A stretch of DNA of 64,000 nt from Leeuwenhoekiella nanhaiensis (GTDB lineage: Bacteria; Bacteroidota; Bacteroidia; Flavobacteriales; Flavobacteriaceae). The notes beneath the pieces were generated by a model. The model searched no databases and had not been told where the DNA came from. It saw nothing but the letters and a program-made list of their open reading frames with translations. Where the stretch lies: contig NZ_KZ319287.1 of the NCBI RefSeq assembly GCF_002744755.1, forward strand, positions 558,001-622,000. Reading direction: 5' to 3'. Numbering within the stretch: position 1 is the stretch's first letter; each line of letters opens with the position of its first letter. Position numbers and translations under genes: made by a program. Shown piece after piece: positions 33,610 through 43,185 of this stretch.

Positions 33610-34839
33610 ATGGAAAATATTGCGTTAATCGAATCATTTTCAGAGTTTAAAGATGATAAACTCATAGATAGAGTAATGCTTATGGCAATACTCGAAGAAG
33701 TTTTTAGAAGTACGTTGAAAAAACGTTTTGGTAGTGATGATAACTTTGATATTATCATTAACCCTGATAAAGGTGATTTAGAGATTTGGCGTAATCGCGT
33801 GGTGGTTGCTGATGGTGAAGTGGAAGATGAAAATTCTGAAATCAGTCTTACGGAAGCCCGCAGAATTGAGCCTGACTTTGAGGTGGGCGAAGATGTGTCT
33901 GAAGAAGTGAAGCTTATTGACCTGGGTCGCCGTTCTATTTTGGCATTGCGTCAAAACCTGATTAGTAAGATTCACGAGCACGATAACACCAATATCTACA
34001 AGCAGTTTAAAGAGCTTGAAGGAGAGTTGTATAATGCTGAGGTGCATCATATAAGACATCGTGCGATCATTCTGCTTGATGATGAGGGCAATGAAATCAT
34101 CATGCCTAAAGACAAGCAAATTCCTTCAGATTTCTTCCGCAAGGGCGAAAACGTAAGGGGTATTATTGAAAGTGTAGAGCTTAAAGGAAATAAGCCTGCT
34201 ATCATTATGTCGCGTACCTCTCCGCTTTTCCTGGAGAAATTATTTGAGTCTGAGATCCCTGAGGTTTTTGACGGATTGATCACGGTTAAAAAAGTGGTGC
34301 GTATTCCGGGTGAGAAAGCTAAAGTAGCTGTTGATTCTTATGATGATCGTATTGATCCCGTAGGAGCTTGTGTGGGGATGAAAGGTTCGCGTATTCACGG
34401 CATTGTTCGTGAGTTAGGGAATGAGAATATTGATGTGATCAATTATACCAATAACCTGCAGTTATATATCACCCGTGCTTTGAGTCCGGCAAAAATCACC
34501 TCGATTAAGATTGATGATGAGAATAAGACTGCAGAAGTAATGCTGAAGCCCGAGGAGGTTTCTAAGGCAATTGGTCGTGGAGGTCACAATATTAGACTGG
34601 CCGGTCAATTAACCGGTTATGAGATTGATGTATTTAGAGAAGGTGTGGAAGAAGATGTGGAACTTACAGAATTCTCAGACGAAATAGAAGATTGGGTAAT
34701 CGCCGAATTTTCAAAAATAGGTTTAGATACCGCAAAAAGTATTTTAGAACAAGACGTAGAAGACCTGGTTAGAAGAACAGACCTGGAAGAAGAAACCGTA
34801 CTCGATGTGATGCGTATTCTTCGAGAAGAGTTTGAATAA
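33610..34839 (+). CDS. nusA: Transcription termination/antitermination factor NusA
   Basis: Binds RNA polymerase and nascent RNA, modulating pausing, termination and antitermination. The 409 residues comprise the N-terminal RNA polymerase-binding domain (about 1-130), an S1 domain ('ENVRGIIESVEL' region), and two KH domains ('VGMKGSRIHGIVRELGNENI' and 'KAIGRGGHNIRLAGQLTGYEI'). The acidic C-terminal repeats of E. coli NusA are missing, which is usual for Bacteroidota. It lies between rimP and infB. Confidence 0.96.
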   Translation: MENIALIESFSEFKDDKLIDRVMLMAILEEVFRSTLKKRFGSDDNFDIIINPDKGDLEIWRNRVVVADGEVEDENSEISLTEARRIEPDFEVGEDVSEEVKLIDLGRRSILALRQNLISKIHEHDNTNIYKQFKELEGELYNAEVHHIRHRAIILLDDEGNEIIMPKDKQIPSDFFRKGENVRGIIESVELKGNKPAIIMSRTSPLFLEKLFESEIPEVFDGLITVKKVVRIPGEKAKVAVDSYDDRIDPVGACVGMKGSRIHGIVRELGNENIDVINYTNNLQLYITRALSPAKITSIKIDDENKTAEVMLKPEEVSKAIGRGGHNIRLAGQLTGYEIDVFREGVEEDVELTEFSDEIEDWVIAEFSKIGLDTAKSILEQDVEDLVRRTDLEEETVLDVMRILREEFE

Positions 34840-34893
34840 TAATAGGAGAATACAGGTTTTTTAGGTTAATTTTATAGCGAATTAAAGCAATTT

Positions 34894-37626
34894 ATGGCAG
34901 AAGTAAAGAACATGAGATTAAATAAGGTATTGCGTGAACTTAATATTTCACTTGATCGTGCCGTTGATTTCCTCAAGGAAAAAGGCTACGAGGTTGAAGC
35001 GCGCCCTACCACTAAAATCTCTGCCGAAGTATACGAGGTATTATCAGATCAGTTTCAGACCGATGCAAATAAAAAAGTTGCGTCTAAAGAAGCTGCTCAG
35101 GAGAAACAAAAGGAGAAGGAAGCTATAAGACAGGCTCGCGAAGAAGAAATCGAGGAGAAGCGTCAGGATCGGGAACCCGAGAAAGAGGTGATTCGTGCGA
35201 AAACCAACCTTCAGGGGCCTAAACAAGTAGGTAAGATCGATTTGGATCGTGCCGGAAAACCTAAAGAAGCTCCAAAAGAAGAAAAAGTCGAAGAGAAACC
35301 GGCAGCAGCAGAGGCTAAGCCTGAACCTAAGGTTGAAGAACCTGTTGCTAAAAAAGAAGAGCCTGCTAAACCTGCGGCTGAGGTTAAAAAAGAGCCTGCT
35401 AAAGTTGAAAAGAAGGAGGAGAAGAAGCCGGAAGAAAATGTCAAGAAAGAAGCTCCAAAGCTGGGCGATGATGTTGTTAAGACAGACTACAAAAAACTTG
35501 AGGGTCCTAATTTTACCGGAGAGAAAATAGATCTTTCGCAGTTTAAAAAACCTGAAAAGAAAAAGAAAACAACTTCTAATGAGGATCGCAAGCGTAAACG
35601 CAAGCGCATCAGCAAAACCCCGGGGGCTAATCCTAATGCGGGTGGCAATAACAACAACCGCGGGCGCAATAACCAAAGAGGTGGAAGCCGCAGAGGTGCT
35701 CAGGTTGTAAAAGAAGAGCCGACAGAAGAAGAAGTACAAAAACAAATACGGGAAACCCTTGAAAAACTTCAGGGTAAATCCAATAAAGGTAAAGGAGCTA
35801 AATACCGTAGAGATAAGCGTGATCAGCATCGTCAGAAGAATGAGGATGAGATGGCGCAGCAAGAAGCTGAAAACAAAGTATTAAAAGTAACGGAGTTTGT
35901 TACCGTGAGCGAAGTCGCTACGATGATGGATGTTTCGGTTACTCAGATCATCTCAGCGTGTATGTCTCTGGGAATGATGGTGACGATGAACCAGCGTCTG
36001 GATGCAGAGACCCTTTCTATTGTGGCCGATGAATTTGGCTACGAGGTAGAGTTTGTGAATGCAGACATTGAAGAGTCTATTGCTGTTCAGGAAGATGCTC
36101 CTGAAGATTTAAAATCCCGTGCTCCAATTGTTACCGTAATGGGTCACGTTGACCACGGTAAAACCTCTTTACTCGATTACATTCGTGAAGAGAATGTAAT
36201 TGCAGGTGAAAGTGGTGGTATTACGCAGCACATCGGTGCTTATGGAGTGACGCTCAAGGGAGGTCAGAAAATAGCATTTTTAGATACACCGGGTCACGAG
36301 GCCTTTACCGCGATGCGTGCACGTGGTGCTCAGGTGACGGATATTGCCATAATCGTGGTAGCGGCAGATGATGATGTGATGCCACAAACCAAAGAGGCAA
36401 TTTCTCACGCTCAGGCGGCAGGTGTTCCTATTGTTTTCGCAATTAACAAAATTGATAAGCCTACGGCAAATCCTGATAAAATCAAGGAGCAACTGGCTAA
36501 TATGAACCTGCTTGTGGAAGATTGGGGTGGGAAAATTCAGTCGCACGATATTTCAGCAAAAACAGGGCAGGGAGTTGAAGAACTTTTAGAAAAAGTACTG
36601 CTTGAAGCTGAAATCTTAGAGCTGAAAGCAAATCCTGATAAACGTGCTAACGGTACTGTAGTAGAGGCCTTCCTGGATAGGGGTAGAGGTTATGTGTCTA
36701 CCGTTCTGGTTCAGGCGGGTACACTTAAGATAGGTGATTACGTGCTTGCAGGAACAAACAGTGGTAAGATCAAAGCGATGCACGACGAGCGTGGAAAAGA
36801 GATTAAAGAGGCAGGGCCGGCAACACCGGTTTCAATCTTAGGTCTGGATGGTGCTCCTCAGGCTGGTGATAAGTTTAATGTGATGGAAGATGAGCGTGAA
36901 GCTAAAGACATCGCAAACAAACGTACGCAGCTGCAACGTGAGCAATCTGTTCGTACGCAGAAGCATATTACTCTTGACGAGATTGGAAGACGTATTGCGC
37001 TAGGTGACTTTAAAGAATTGAACATTATCCTTAAAGGTGATGTGGATGGGTCGGTTGAAGCCTTAACAGACAGTTTCGGAAAACTATCTACTGAAGAGAT
37101 TGTTGTAAACATCATTCATAAGGGAGTAGGAGCCATTACAGAAAGTGACGTGTTGCTTGCTTCGGCATCAGATGCCATCATCATTGGATTTAATGTAAGA
37201 CCTGCGGGTAATGCCAGACAGGTAGCGGATAAGGAAGAAATCGACATCCGTACGTATTCAATTATCTACGATGCGATCAACGACCTGAAAGATGCAATGG
37301 AAGGTATGCTTTCTCCGGTAATGAAGGAAGAAATAACCGGTACGGCTGAAATACGTGAGACGTTCAAGATTTCGAAAATCGGAACAATCGCGGGTTGTAT
37401 GGTTACTTCCGGTAAGATTTACCGCAACTCAGGCGTGCGTTTAATACGTGACGGAGTTGTGATTTACACCGGCGAATTGGCTTCATTGAAGCGATTTAAA
37501 GATGACGTAAAAGAAGTGAGTAAAGGTTACGACTGTGGTATGCAGGTTAAAAACTATAATGATATACGCGAAGGTGATATTATTGAAGCGTACCAGGAAG
37601 TTGCAGTTAAGAAGAAACTGAAGTAA
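34894..37626 (+). CDS. infB: Translation initiation factor IF-2
   Basis: A GTPase that places initiator tRNA on the 30S subunit. The 910 residues have an N-terminal '[20 protein letters not shown]' IF2-N domain, a long Lys/Glu/Ala/Pro-rich linker (about 60-320), a second IF2-N subdomain ('[20 protein letters not shown]') and the G domain with G1 '[12 protein letters not shown]' (starting at residue 417), 'DTPGHEAF' and 'NKID'. Domains II-IV follow to the C-terminus. The linker produces a long antisense frame that is only a shadow of the biased codons. Last gene of the operon, with a strong terminator. Confidence 0.97.
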   Translation: MAEVKNMRLNKVLRELNISLDRAVDFLKEKGYEVEARPTTKISAEVYEVLSDQFQTDANKKVASKEAAQEKQKEKEAIRQAREEEIEEKRQDREPEKEVIRAKTNLQGPKQVGKIDLDRAGKPKEAPKEEKVEEKPAAAEAKPEPKVEEPVAKKEEPAKPAAEVKKEPAKVEKKEEKKPEENVKKEAPKLGDDVVKTDYKKLEGPNFTGEKIDLSQFKKPEKKKKTTSNEDRKRKRKRISKTPGANPNAGGNNNNRGRNNQRGGSRRGAQVVKEEPTEEEVQKQIRETLEKLQGKSNKGKGAKYRRDKRDQHRQKNEDEMAQQEAENKVLKVTEFVTVSEVATMMDVSVTQIISACMSLGMMVTMNQRLDAETLSIVADEFGYEVEFVNADIEESIAVQEDAPEDLKSRAPIVTVMGHVDHGKTSLLDYIREENVIAGESGGITQHIGAYGVTLKGGQKIAFLDTPGHEAFTAMRARGAQVTDIAIIVVAADDDVMPQTKEAISHAQAAGVPIVFAINKIDKPTANPDKIKEQLANMNLLVEDWGGKIQSHDISAKTGQGVEELLEKVLLEAEILELKANPDKRANGTVVEAFLDRGRGYVSTVLVQAGTLKIGDYVLAGTNSGKIKAMHDERGKEIKEAGPATPVSILGLDGAPQAGDKFNVMEDEREAKDIANKRTQLQREQSVRTQKHITLDEIGRRIALGDFKELNIILKGDVDGSVEALTDSFGKLSTEEIVVNIIHKGVGAITESDVLLASASDAIIIGFNVRPAGNARQVADKEEIDIRTYSIIYDAINDLKDAMEGMLSPVMKEEITGTAEIRETFKISKIGTIAGCMVTSGKIYRNSGVRLIRDGVVIYTGELASLKRFKDDVKEVSKGYDCGMQVKNYNDIREGDIIEAYQEVAVKKKLK

Positions 37627-37646
37627 TATTTAGTATTAAATTTAGG

Positions 37647-37679
37647 AAAAGAGGTTGCCTGCGGCAGCCTCTTTTTTTT
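37647..37679 (+). terminator. Terminator of the rimP-nusA-infB operon
   Basis: A 13-pair stem (37647-37659 with 37663-37675, one G-T pair) with a three-base loop and eight T residues, 20 bases after the infB stop. Confidence 0.9.
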
Positions 37680-37830
37680 GTGGCTCGTAGAACAGTCTAT
37701 TCCTTGTTTTTCCAGAAGCCAATGGCTTGATAAAGGTGCAATCCGTTTGGGTTAGGCTCAGGTTGAAGAATGGCCGGTGGTATATGAATTTATAGTGTAG
37801 CCCTTGTGCTGCCTTATTGGTCCACAAATA

Positions 37831-37884
37831 CTGTGGTAAAGTGTGGGTGCAGTGTGGGTTCACTGTGGCTTCAGTGTGGGTTCA
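37831..37884. repeat. Short imperfect tandem repeat of 11 bases
   Basis: Four 11-base units of the form (G/C)TGTGG(G/C)T(T/G)CA start at 37841, 37852, 37863 and 37874, with a degenerate fifth (10 bases) at 37831. They lie in the 416-base gap between infB and the SPOR gene. Apart from the two terminators and this repeat I see nothing in that gap; small frames across it have no protein-like features. Confidence 0.6.
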
Positions 37885-37992
37885 TTTGGATGTTTACAAG
37901 GGTGTTCCAGAAGTCTTAAATGGCTTTTTTCAGGGGCGGGAGATCGACGGTTCTATCATCAGATGATCCTGTGCTATCTCAGGATATTGCAT

Positions 37993-38020
37993 AAAAAAAG
38001 GCGATCCTAAGAACGCCTTT
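37993..38020 (-). terminator. Terminator of the SPOR-domain gene
   Basis: A 7-bp stem (37997-38003 with 38014-38020); on the minus strand it is followed by a run of T residues, about 25 bases after the stop codon at 38043. Confidence 0.75.
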
Positions 38021-38042
38021 CTTTGAGAATATCATGATGTTA

Positions 38043-38429
38043 TTACCTCTCAGGTTTCATAACAAAGGCATTTGGAAATAATTTTTGTATTTGAATTAAG
38101 GCGCGGTCTGCTTCCAGTCTGTTTCTGAAGTTGCCTACCCAAACTTTGTAATTGGGGCTTTCATAAACTATACTGGGTTCCCAGGATCCGTATTTAGAAC
38201 GATACCGGGATTGCACGCTGTTTGCTTCGGTTATAGAGCCGTAGAAAAGCTGAATTTTATAACGGTCATTAAGCTCATTGTTAGCCGCCATTTTTGATTT
38301 TAGGTCGAGTAGTTCGGGAATTCGGTTGTCCTGAGAAATTGATACACTTCCGCTTTGCGAAAACGCAGCAGTCTGAATCAGAATTCCAAAAACGCCTAAA
38401 AATGTGAGCTTCAAGAGTATATTTTTCAT
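38043..38429 (-). CDS. SPOR-domain periplasmic protein
   Basis: A protein of 128 residues with a signal peptide (about 1-25, ending 'AAFSQ') and a C-terminal SPOR domain (about 50-128) with 'DRYKIQLFYGSITEANSVQSRYR', 'YKVWVGNFRNRLEADRALIQIQ' and 'NAFVM'. SPOR domains bind glycan strands lacking stem peptides, mainly at division sites. The protein is otherwise minimal. It is divergent from actA. Confidence 0.88.
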   Translation of the reverse strand: MKNILLKLTFLGVFGILIQTAAFSQSGSVSISQDNRIPELLDLKSKMAANNELNDRYKIQLFYGSITEANSVQSRYRSKYGSWEPSIVYESPNYKVWVGNFRNRLEADRALIQIQKLFPNAFVMKPER

Positions 38430-38649
38430 CGCTTAAATTGTTTTGGTAAAAGTAAAAGTAATAACTCAAATCTATATAGATTTATTATTTAGAACAGATA
38501 TAAATTAGTTCTTAACGCTTTGCTAACACTTCAAAATTCCACTTCTAAGTCTTACTTTTGCGATCAAATTTGTCGGCATAGTTTTTAGTTTTCAAACGCT
38601 TTTTAACGTTGAAATGAATGCCGCGCTAAGATGACAATTCTATCATACT

Positions 38650-40002
38650 ATGAAACAGGGTAAAAACCTTAATTCAGCTTCTCGATTTTCTTTAATCACT
38701 CTGGCTTTATTGCTTTCGTTTTCTTCTTATGTTTTTGCACAGGAAGATTCTACTGCGACAGCTGATGCTGCCGGAGCGGCGGAATCAGAAACTTCGCCTG
38801 CGGCTCAGGGAGGTGATGCTGCTGCCGGTAAGGCATTGTTTAATGCAAATTGCGCGGCTTGTCACAAATTGTACGACAGGGCTACCGGTCCTGCACTTTA
38901 CAATGTAACCGAGCGACGCGATCGTGAATGGTTATATCGTTGGATAAAGAATAACAAGGAGTTGCGTGACTCAGGCGATCCTGAGGCGATTGCTATTTAC
39001 AATGAATACAATCAAACAGCAATGAACGCTTTTCCGCAGCTTAGTAACGCGGACATAGATGATATTCTTGCCTATACCAATACCCCAAAACCAGAGCCTG
39101 TAGCTCCTGTTGATCAAGCCGGGGGCGGCGGTGGTGCCGGGGGTGGTGTTTCAAGCACCGTAATCCTGGGTATTCTTGCGGTTGTTCTGGTAATGCTTGT
39201 TGCAGTATTGTTTTTGGTAAATAATACACTTCGCAAATTTGCAGTTGCTCAGGGTGTTGAGCTTCCGGTTAAAGAATCACGCAAGCCAATCTGGAAAGCT
39301 TTTGTTGAAAATCAGTTCCTTGTTTTAGTGTCTGTGATTGTGTTGCTTTTAGGTGGTGCTTATTTCGCTTATGGCTGGATGATGCAGATAGGTGTTGATC
39401 AGGGTTACGAGCCTATTCAGCCTATACATTACTCGCACCGTATTCACGCAGGTGACAACCAGATTGAGTGTAAGTACTGTCACTCTTCTGCGCGTACCAG
39501 TAAGCATTCGGGAATTCCTTCTTTGAATGTATGTATGAACTGCCATAAGAGTATTTCTGAAGTTGCAGATGCAACAAATGAATACAGTTCAGTGACTGAA
39601 GATTATACTAAAGAATTCTACGATAAGGAAATTCAGAAATTGTATAAGGCAGTAGGTTGGGATCAAGCTACGCAATCTTACACCGGGGAGACTCAGGCTG
39701 TAGAATGGGTGCGTATTCACAATCTTCCTGACTTTGCTTATTTCAACCACTCACAACACGTAAGTGTGGCTGGTGTACAGTGTCAAACCTGTCACGGTCC
39801 GGTAGAAGAGATGGAGATTATGTATCAATATGCTCCGCTTACCATGGGATGGTGTATTAACTGCCACCGTGAAACTAACGTTAAGATGGATGGTAACCCA
39901 TACTACGAGAAAATTCACGAAGAGCTTTCTAAGAAGTATGGTGTAGAAGAGTTGACAGCTGCTCAGATGGGTGGTCTGGAATGTGGTAAATGCCACTATT
40001 AA
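38650..40002 (+). CDS. actA: Alternative complex III subunit A, multihaem cytochrome c (ActA)
   Basis: Part of the quinol:electron acceptor oxidoreductase that replaces the bc1 complex. The 450 residues have a signal peptide (1-30), an acidic/alanine linker, a class I cytochrome c domain with CAACH at 68-72, a Gly-rich hinge, a membrane helix (about 173-195), another helix (about 225-245) and a C-terminal multihaem domain. That domain carries five more CxxCH motifs: CKYCH, CMNCH, CQTCH, CINCH and CGKCH. Six haem sites in all is one more than the pentahaem ActA of Rhodothermus; the extra one is the N-terminal domain. First gene of actABCDEF-coxBA. Confidence 0.92.
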   Translation: MKQGKNLNSASRFSLITLALLLSFSSYVFAQEDSTATADAAGAAESETSPAAQGGDAAAGKALFNANCAACHKLYDRATGPALYNVTERRDREWLYRWIKNNKELRDSGDPEAIAIYNEYNQTAMNAFPQLSNADIDDILAYTNTPKPEPVAPVDQAGGGGGAGGGVSSTVILGILAVVLVMLVAVLFLVNNTLRKFAVAQGVELPVKESRKPIWKAFVENQFLVLVSVIVLLLGGAYFAYGWMMQIGVDQGYEPIQPIHYSHRIHAGDNQIECKYCHSSARTSKHSGIPSLNVCMNCHKSISEVADATNEYSSVTEDYTKEFYDKEIQKLYKAVGWDQATQSYTGETQAVEWVRIHNLPDFAYFNHSQHVSVAGVQCQTCHGPVEEMEIMYQYAPLTMGWCINCHRETNVKMDGNPYYEKIHEELSKKYGVEELTAAQMGGLECGKCHY

Positions 40003-40059
40003 TAGATAAAGAATACGTGTAGTCTGACTCGCGTTCCAAAATAAATAACAATAGATTTT

Positions 40060-43000
40060 ATGTCATCAAACAAGAAATACTGGAAAAGTGTTGAAGAGCT
40101 AAATGAAAACAGCTCTATTGTTGAGGCGCTTAAGCATAATGAGTTTCCGCACGAGATTCCTACTGATGAGTTTCTGGGAAATAAAGATACTTTGGATTCT
40201 TCCTCAACTACGCGTCGTGATTTCTTAAAATACGTTGGTTTTTCTACTGCTGCAGCGTCGCTTGCAGCTTGTGAAGGGCCTGTTGTGAAGTCCATTCCGT
40301 ATGTGGTTGCTCCAGAGCGCATTACTGTAGGTAAGGCAGATTATTATGCCACTGTTATGGCAGATGGTTTTGATTTTGCGAGCGTACTGGTAAAAACCAG
40401 AGAGGGTAGACCTATCAAAATTGAAAATAACAAAATGGCCTCTGTTTTAGGAGGTAATAATGCCCGTGTGCACGCTTCAGTACTTTCTATGTACGATACC
40501 AAGCGTTTGCAAGGGCCAAAAATTGACGGAAGTTCAGTTAGCTGGTCAGAGTTTGATGATAAATTAGGTCAGCAACTTAATGGTCTTGGAGGTAAAAGCA
40601 TTGTATTGCTTACGCAGACTTTTGCGAGTCCGTCAACTACAAAATTGATTGCTGATTTTGCTGCTGCTTATCCTAATGTTAAGCACGTTACTTACGATGC
40701 ACTAGGCGAAAATGCCGCTTTAGATGCTTTTGAAAGCAAATACGGAACGCGTGCATTGCCAGATTATGACTTTACTGAAGCTGAAGTGATTGTTTCGGTG
40801 GGTGCTGATGTGCTGGGTGACTGGCAAGGTGGTGGGTTTGGTCCTACCTATGCTAAAAGTCGTGTTCCTAAGAACGGGAAAATGTCCCGACACATTCAGT
40901 TTGAGGCAAATATGACGTTGTCTGGAGGTAATGCAGACAAGCGTGTGCTGGCTACCCCGTCAGAGCAAAAGAAAATCGTTGCGGCCATTCAGAGTTTGGT
41001 TTCGGGCGGAAGTGGAAGCACGGGTCTTTCTGAAGAGTTGGATGCTGCTGTTAAAAGTGCTGCGAAACAATTGCGTGCTGCAGGAAGCAAGGGTGTTTTG
41101 ATCACCGGTGTTGACGATGCGAATGCTCAAATGGTTGCACTTTCTGTAAACGAAACTTTAGGAAGTACAATTATTGATACTGCTGCACCAAAAATGACCC
41201 GTCAGGGTAATGCACAGGAAGTTAGTCAGCTGGTTAAGGATATGAATTCCGGGGCTGTTGGTGCTTTGTTTGTAGTAGGTGTGAATCCTGCATACAGCCT
41301 TCCTAATGTAAACGAATTTAAATCGGGTCTTGAGAAAGTAGCTGTGCGTGTGTCTTTCAATATGAAAGAAGATGAAACCGGGTTGCTTTGCAATTATCTG
41401 GCTCCAACTCCACACTATCTGGAGTCATGGGGTGATGTTGAGATGAAAAAAGGCTACGTATGCTTAATGCAGCCTACGATTAAGCCTTTGTTTGATACGA
41501 GACAGTTTCAGGAATCACTTTTAAAGTGGACCGGAAACGATATGTCTTACTACGATTACCTTAAGTCAAACTGGTCTAATGCTGAGAAAAGCTTTAATCA
41601 GGCGCTACAGGATGGTATCGCCACCGGTGTGATGACTCCGGCTGCAGATACAGCTTCTGTAACTCAGGAAAGCATGACTGCTGAAGGCGGGATGACCTTG
41701 TCAAGTGCTCTTGCAGCTTTGGCTCAGGAAGGTGAGGCTTCAGGTAATGGATTTGAGCTTACACTGTATTCAAGTACCGGTTTAGGTAACGGTGAGCAGG
41801 CAAACAACCCCTGGTTGCAGGAATTTCCTGATCCAATCACCAGAACATCTTGGGATAACTATCTGACGATGTCTAAAAAAGACGCAGATCGTTTGGGTAT
41901 TGAAAATGAAATCACTTCTAAAGGTGCACTTAACGGTAGCTACGTTACAGTTACACTGGGTGATGTTACTTTAGAAAATGTACCGGTATTTATTCAGCCT
42001 GGTCAGGCTCCCGGTTCTGTAGGTCTTGCTTTAGGTTATGGCAAGAAAGCGGCAGTTCAGGAAGAAATGCAGGTAGGTGTAAATGCGTATCCGCTTTATA
42101 AAGACTTTAAGTCTACACAAACCGTACAAATCAAGAAAGCCAGTGGATGGCATGAGTTTGCCTGTGTGCAAATGCAAAACACCATGGCTGGCCGTGCAGA
42201 TGATATCATCAAAGAAACTACCCTTGAAATCTTCAATACTAAAGATTCAAGCGAGTGGAATCACGTAGGGCACGTAGATTATAATCACTCTGAAATTTCA
42301 GTTCGTGATAAGAATGCTGACATCTGGGAATCGTTTGATGATACTTTTGGTCCGCATTTCAACCTTTCAATAGATCTTAACGCCTGTACCGGTTGTGGTG
42401 CATGCGTTATTGCCTGTCACGCCGAAAACAATGTTCCGGTTGTAGGTAAGCAGGAAGTTAGAAACTTTAGAGATATGCACTGGTTGCGTATTGACCGTTA
42501 CTACTCTTCTGAAGACACATTCGCTGAAGAAACCAAGACATTAGAAGAGCTTCCGGCAATGGATAGCTATTCAGTGGTAGAAAAGCAATCGTATGACAAT
42601 CCTGAGGTTGCATTCCAGCCTGTGATGTGTCAGCATTGTAACCACGCTCCTTGTGAGACTGTGTGTCCGGTTGCTGCGATTGGTCACGGTAGACAGGGTC
42701 AAAACCAAATGACGTATAACCGTTGTGTAGGTACCCGTTATTGCGCAAACAACTGTCCGTATAAGGTGCGTCGTTTCAACTGGTTCCTGTATAGCGAAAA
42801 TGATGAGTTTGACTACAACATGAACAACGACCTGGGTCGTATGGTTCTTAATCCTGATGTTACTGTGCGTTCACGTGGAGTGATGGAAAAATGTTCTATG
42901 TGTATCCAAATGACTCAGAAAACGATTCTTGATGCTAAGCGCGAAGGTCGTGTTATTGAAGACGGTGAGTTTGCAACAGCTTGTAGCAACGCCTGTGATA

Positions 43001-43152
43001 ATGGTGCGATTAAGTTTGGCGATGTAAATATGCCTGATTCGGAAATCGTAGCACTTAAAAATGATAAACGTAAGTACTATCTGCTTGAAGATATAGGTGT
43101 AAAACCTAATGTATTCTATCACGTGAAAGTTAAGAATACTGCTGAAGCTTAA
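40060..43152 (+). CDS. actB: Alternative complex III subunit B, iron-sulfur/molybdopterin-type protein (ActB)
   Basis: A periplasmic subunit of 1030 residues. The N-terminus has a twin-arginine-type signal set inside the protein ('TTRRDFLKYVGFS', Arg52-Arg53) ending in 'LAAC' at Cys71, so lipid attachment is possible. Residues about 90-730 resemble molybdopterin oxidoreductases but in ACIII bind no molybdenum. The C-terminal part (from about 765) is a ferredoxin domain with 'CTGCGACVIACHAENN', 'CQHCNHAPCETVCPVAAIG', 'CVGTRYCANNCPYKVRRFNW' and 'CSMCIQ', enough for four iron-sulfur clusters. It passes electrons between ActC/F and ActA. Gap to actC is 33 bases. Confidence 0.93.
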   Translation: MSSNKKYWKSVEELNENSSIVEALKHNEFPHEIPTDEFLGNKDTLDSSSTTRRDFLKYVGFSTAAASLAACEGPVVKSIPYVVAPERITVGKADYYATVMADGFDFASVLVKTREGRPIKIENNKMASVLGGNNARVHASVLSMYDTKRLQGPKIDGSSVSWSEFDDKLGQQLNGLGGKSIVLLTQTFASPSTTKLIADFAAAYPNVKHVTYDALGENAALDAFESKYGTRALPDYDFTEAEVIVSVGADVLGDWQGGGFGPTYAKSRVPKNGKMSRHIQFEANMTLSGGNADKRVLATPSEQKKIVAAIQSLVSGGSGSTGLSEELDAAVKSAAKQLRAAGSKGVLITGVDDANAQMVALSVNETLGSTIIDTAAPKMTRQGNAQEVSQLVKDMNSGAVGALFVVGVNPAYSLPNVNEFKSGLEKVAVRVSFNMKEDETGLLCNYLAPTPHYLESWGDVEMKKGYVCLMQPTIKPLFDTRQFQESLLKWTGNDMSYYDYLKSNWSNAEKSFNQALQDGIATGVMTPAADTASVTQESMTAEGGMTLSSALAALAQEGEASGNGFELTLYSSTGLGNGEQANNPWLQEFPDPITRTSWDNYLTMSKKDADRLGIENEITSKGALNGSYVTVTLGDVTLENVPVFIQPGQAPGSVGLALGYGKKAAVQEEMQVGVNAYPLYKDFKSTQTVQIKKASGWHEFACVQMQNTMAGRADDIIKETTLEIFNTKDSSEWNHVGHVDYNHSEISVRDKNADIWESFDDTFGPHFNLSIDLNACTGCGACVIACHAENNVPVVGKQEVRNFRDMHWLRIDRYYSSEDTFAEETKTLEELPAMDSYSVVEKQSYDNPEVAFQPVMCQHCNHAPCETVCPVAAIGHGRQGQNQMTYNRCVGTRYCANNCPYKVRRFNWFLYSENDEFDYNMNNDLGRMVLNPDVTVRSRGVMEKCSMCIQMTQKTILDAKREGRVIEDGEFATACSNACDNGAIKFGDVNMPDSEIVALKNDKRKYYLLEDIGVKPNVFYHVKVKNTAEA

Positions 43153-43185
43153 TCTAGTTAAAAATATAAATATCAATATATTAAT

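Noticed and set aside
35044-35862. Long minus-strand frame of 272 codons inside infB
   Set aside because: It is the antisense of the Lys/Glu-rich IF-2 linker; codon bias of such linkers creates open antisense frames. The product is a run of Leu/Phe/Arg without a family.
37642-37863. Minus-strand frame of 73 codons after infB
   Set aside because: It covers the infB terminator and the 11-bp repeat; no domain, no support.
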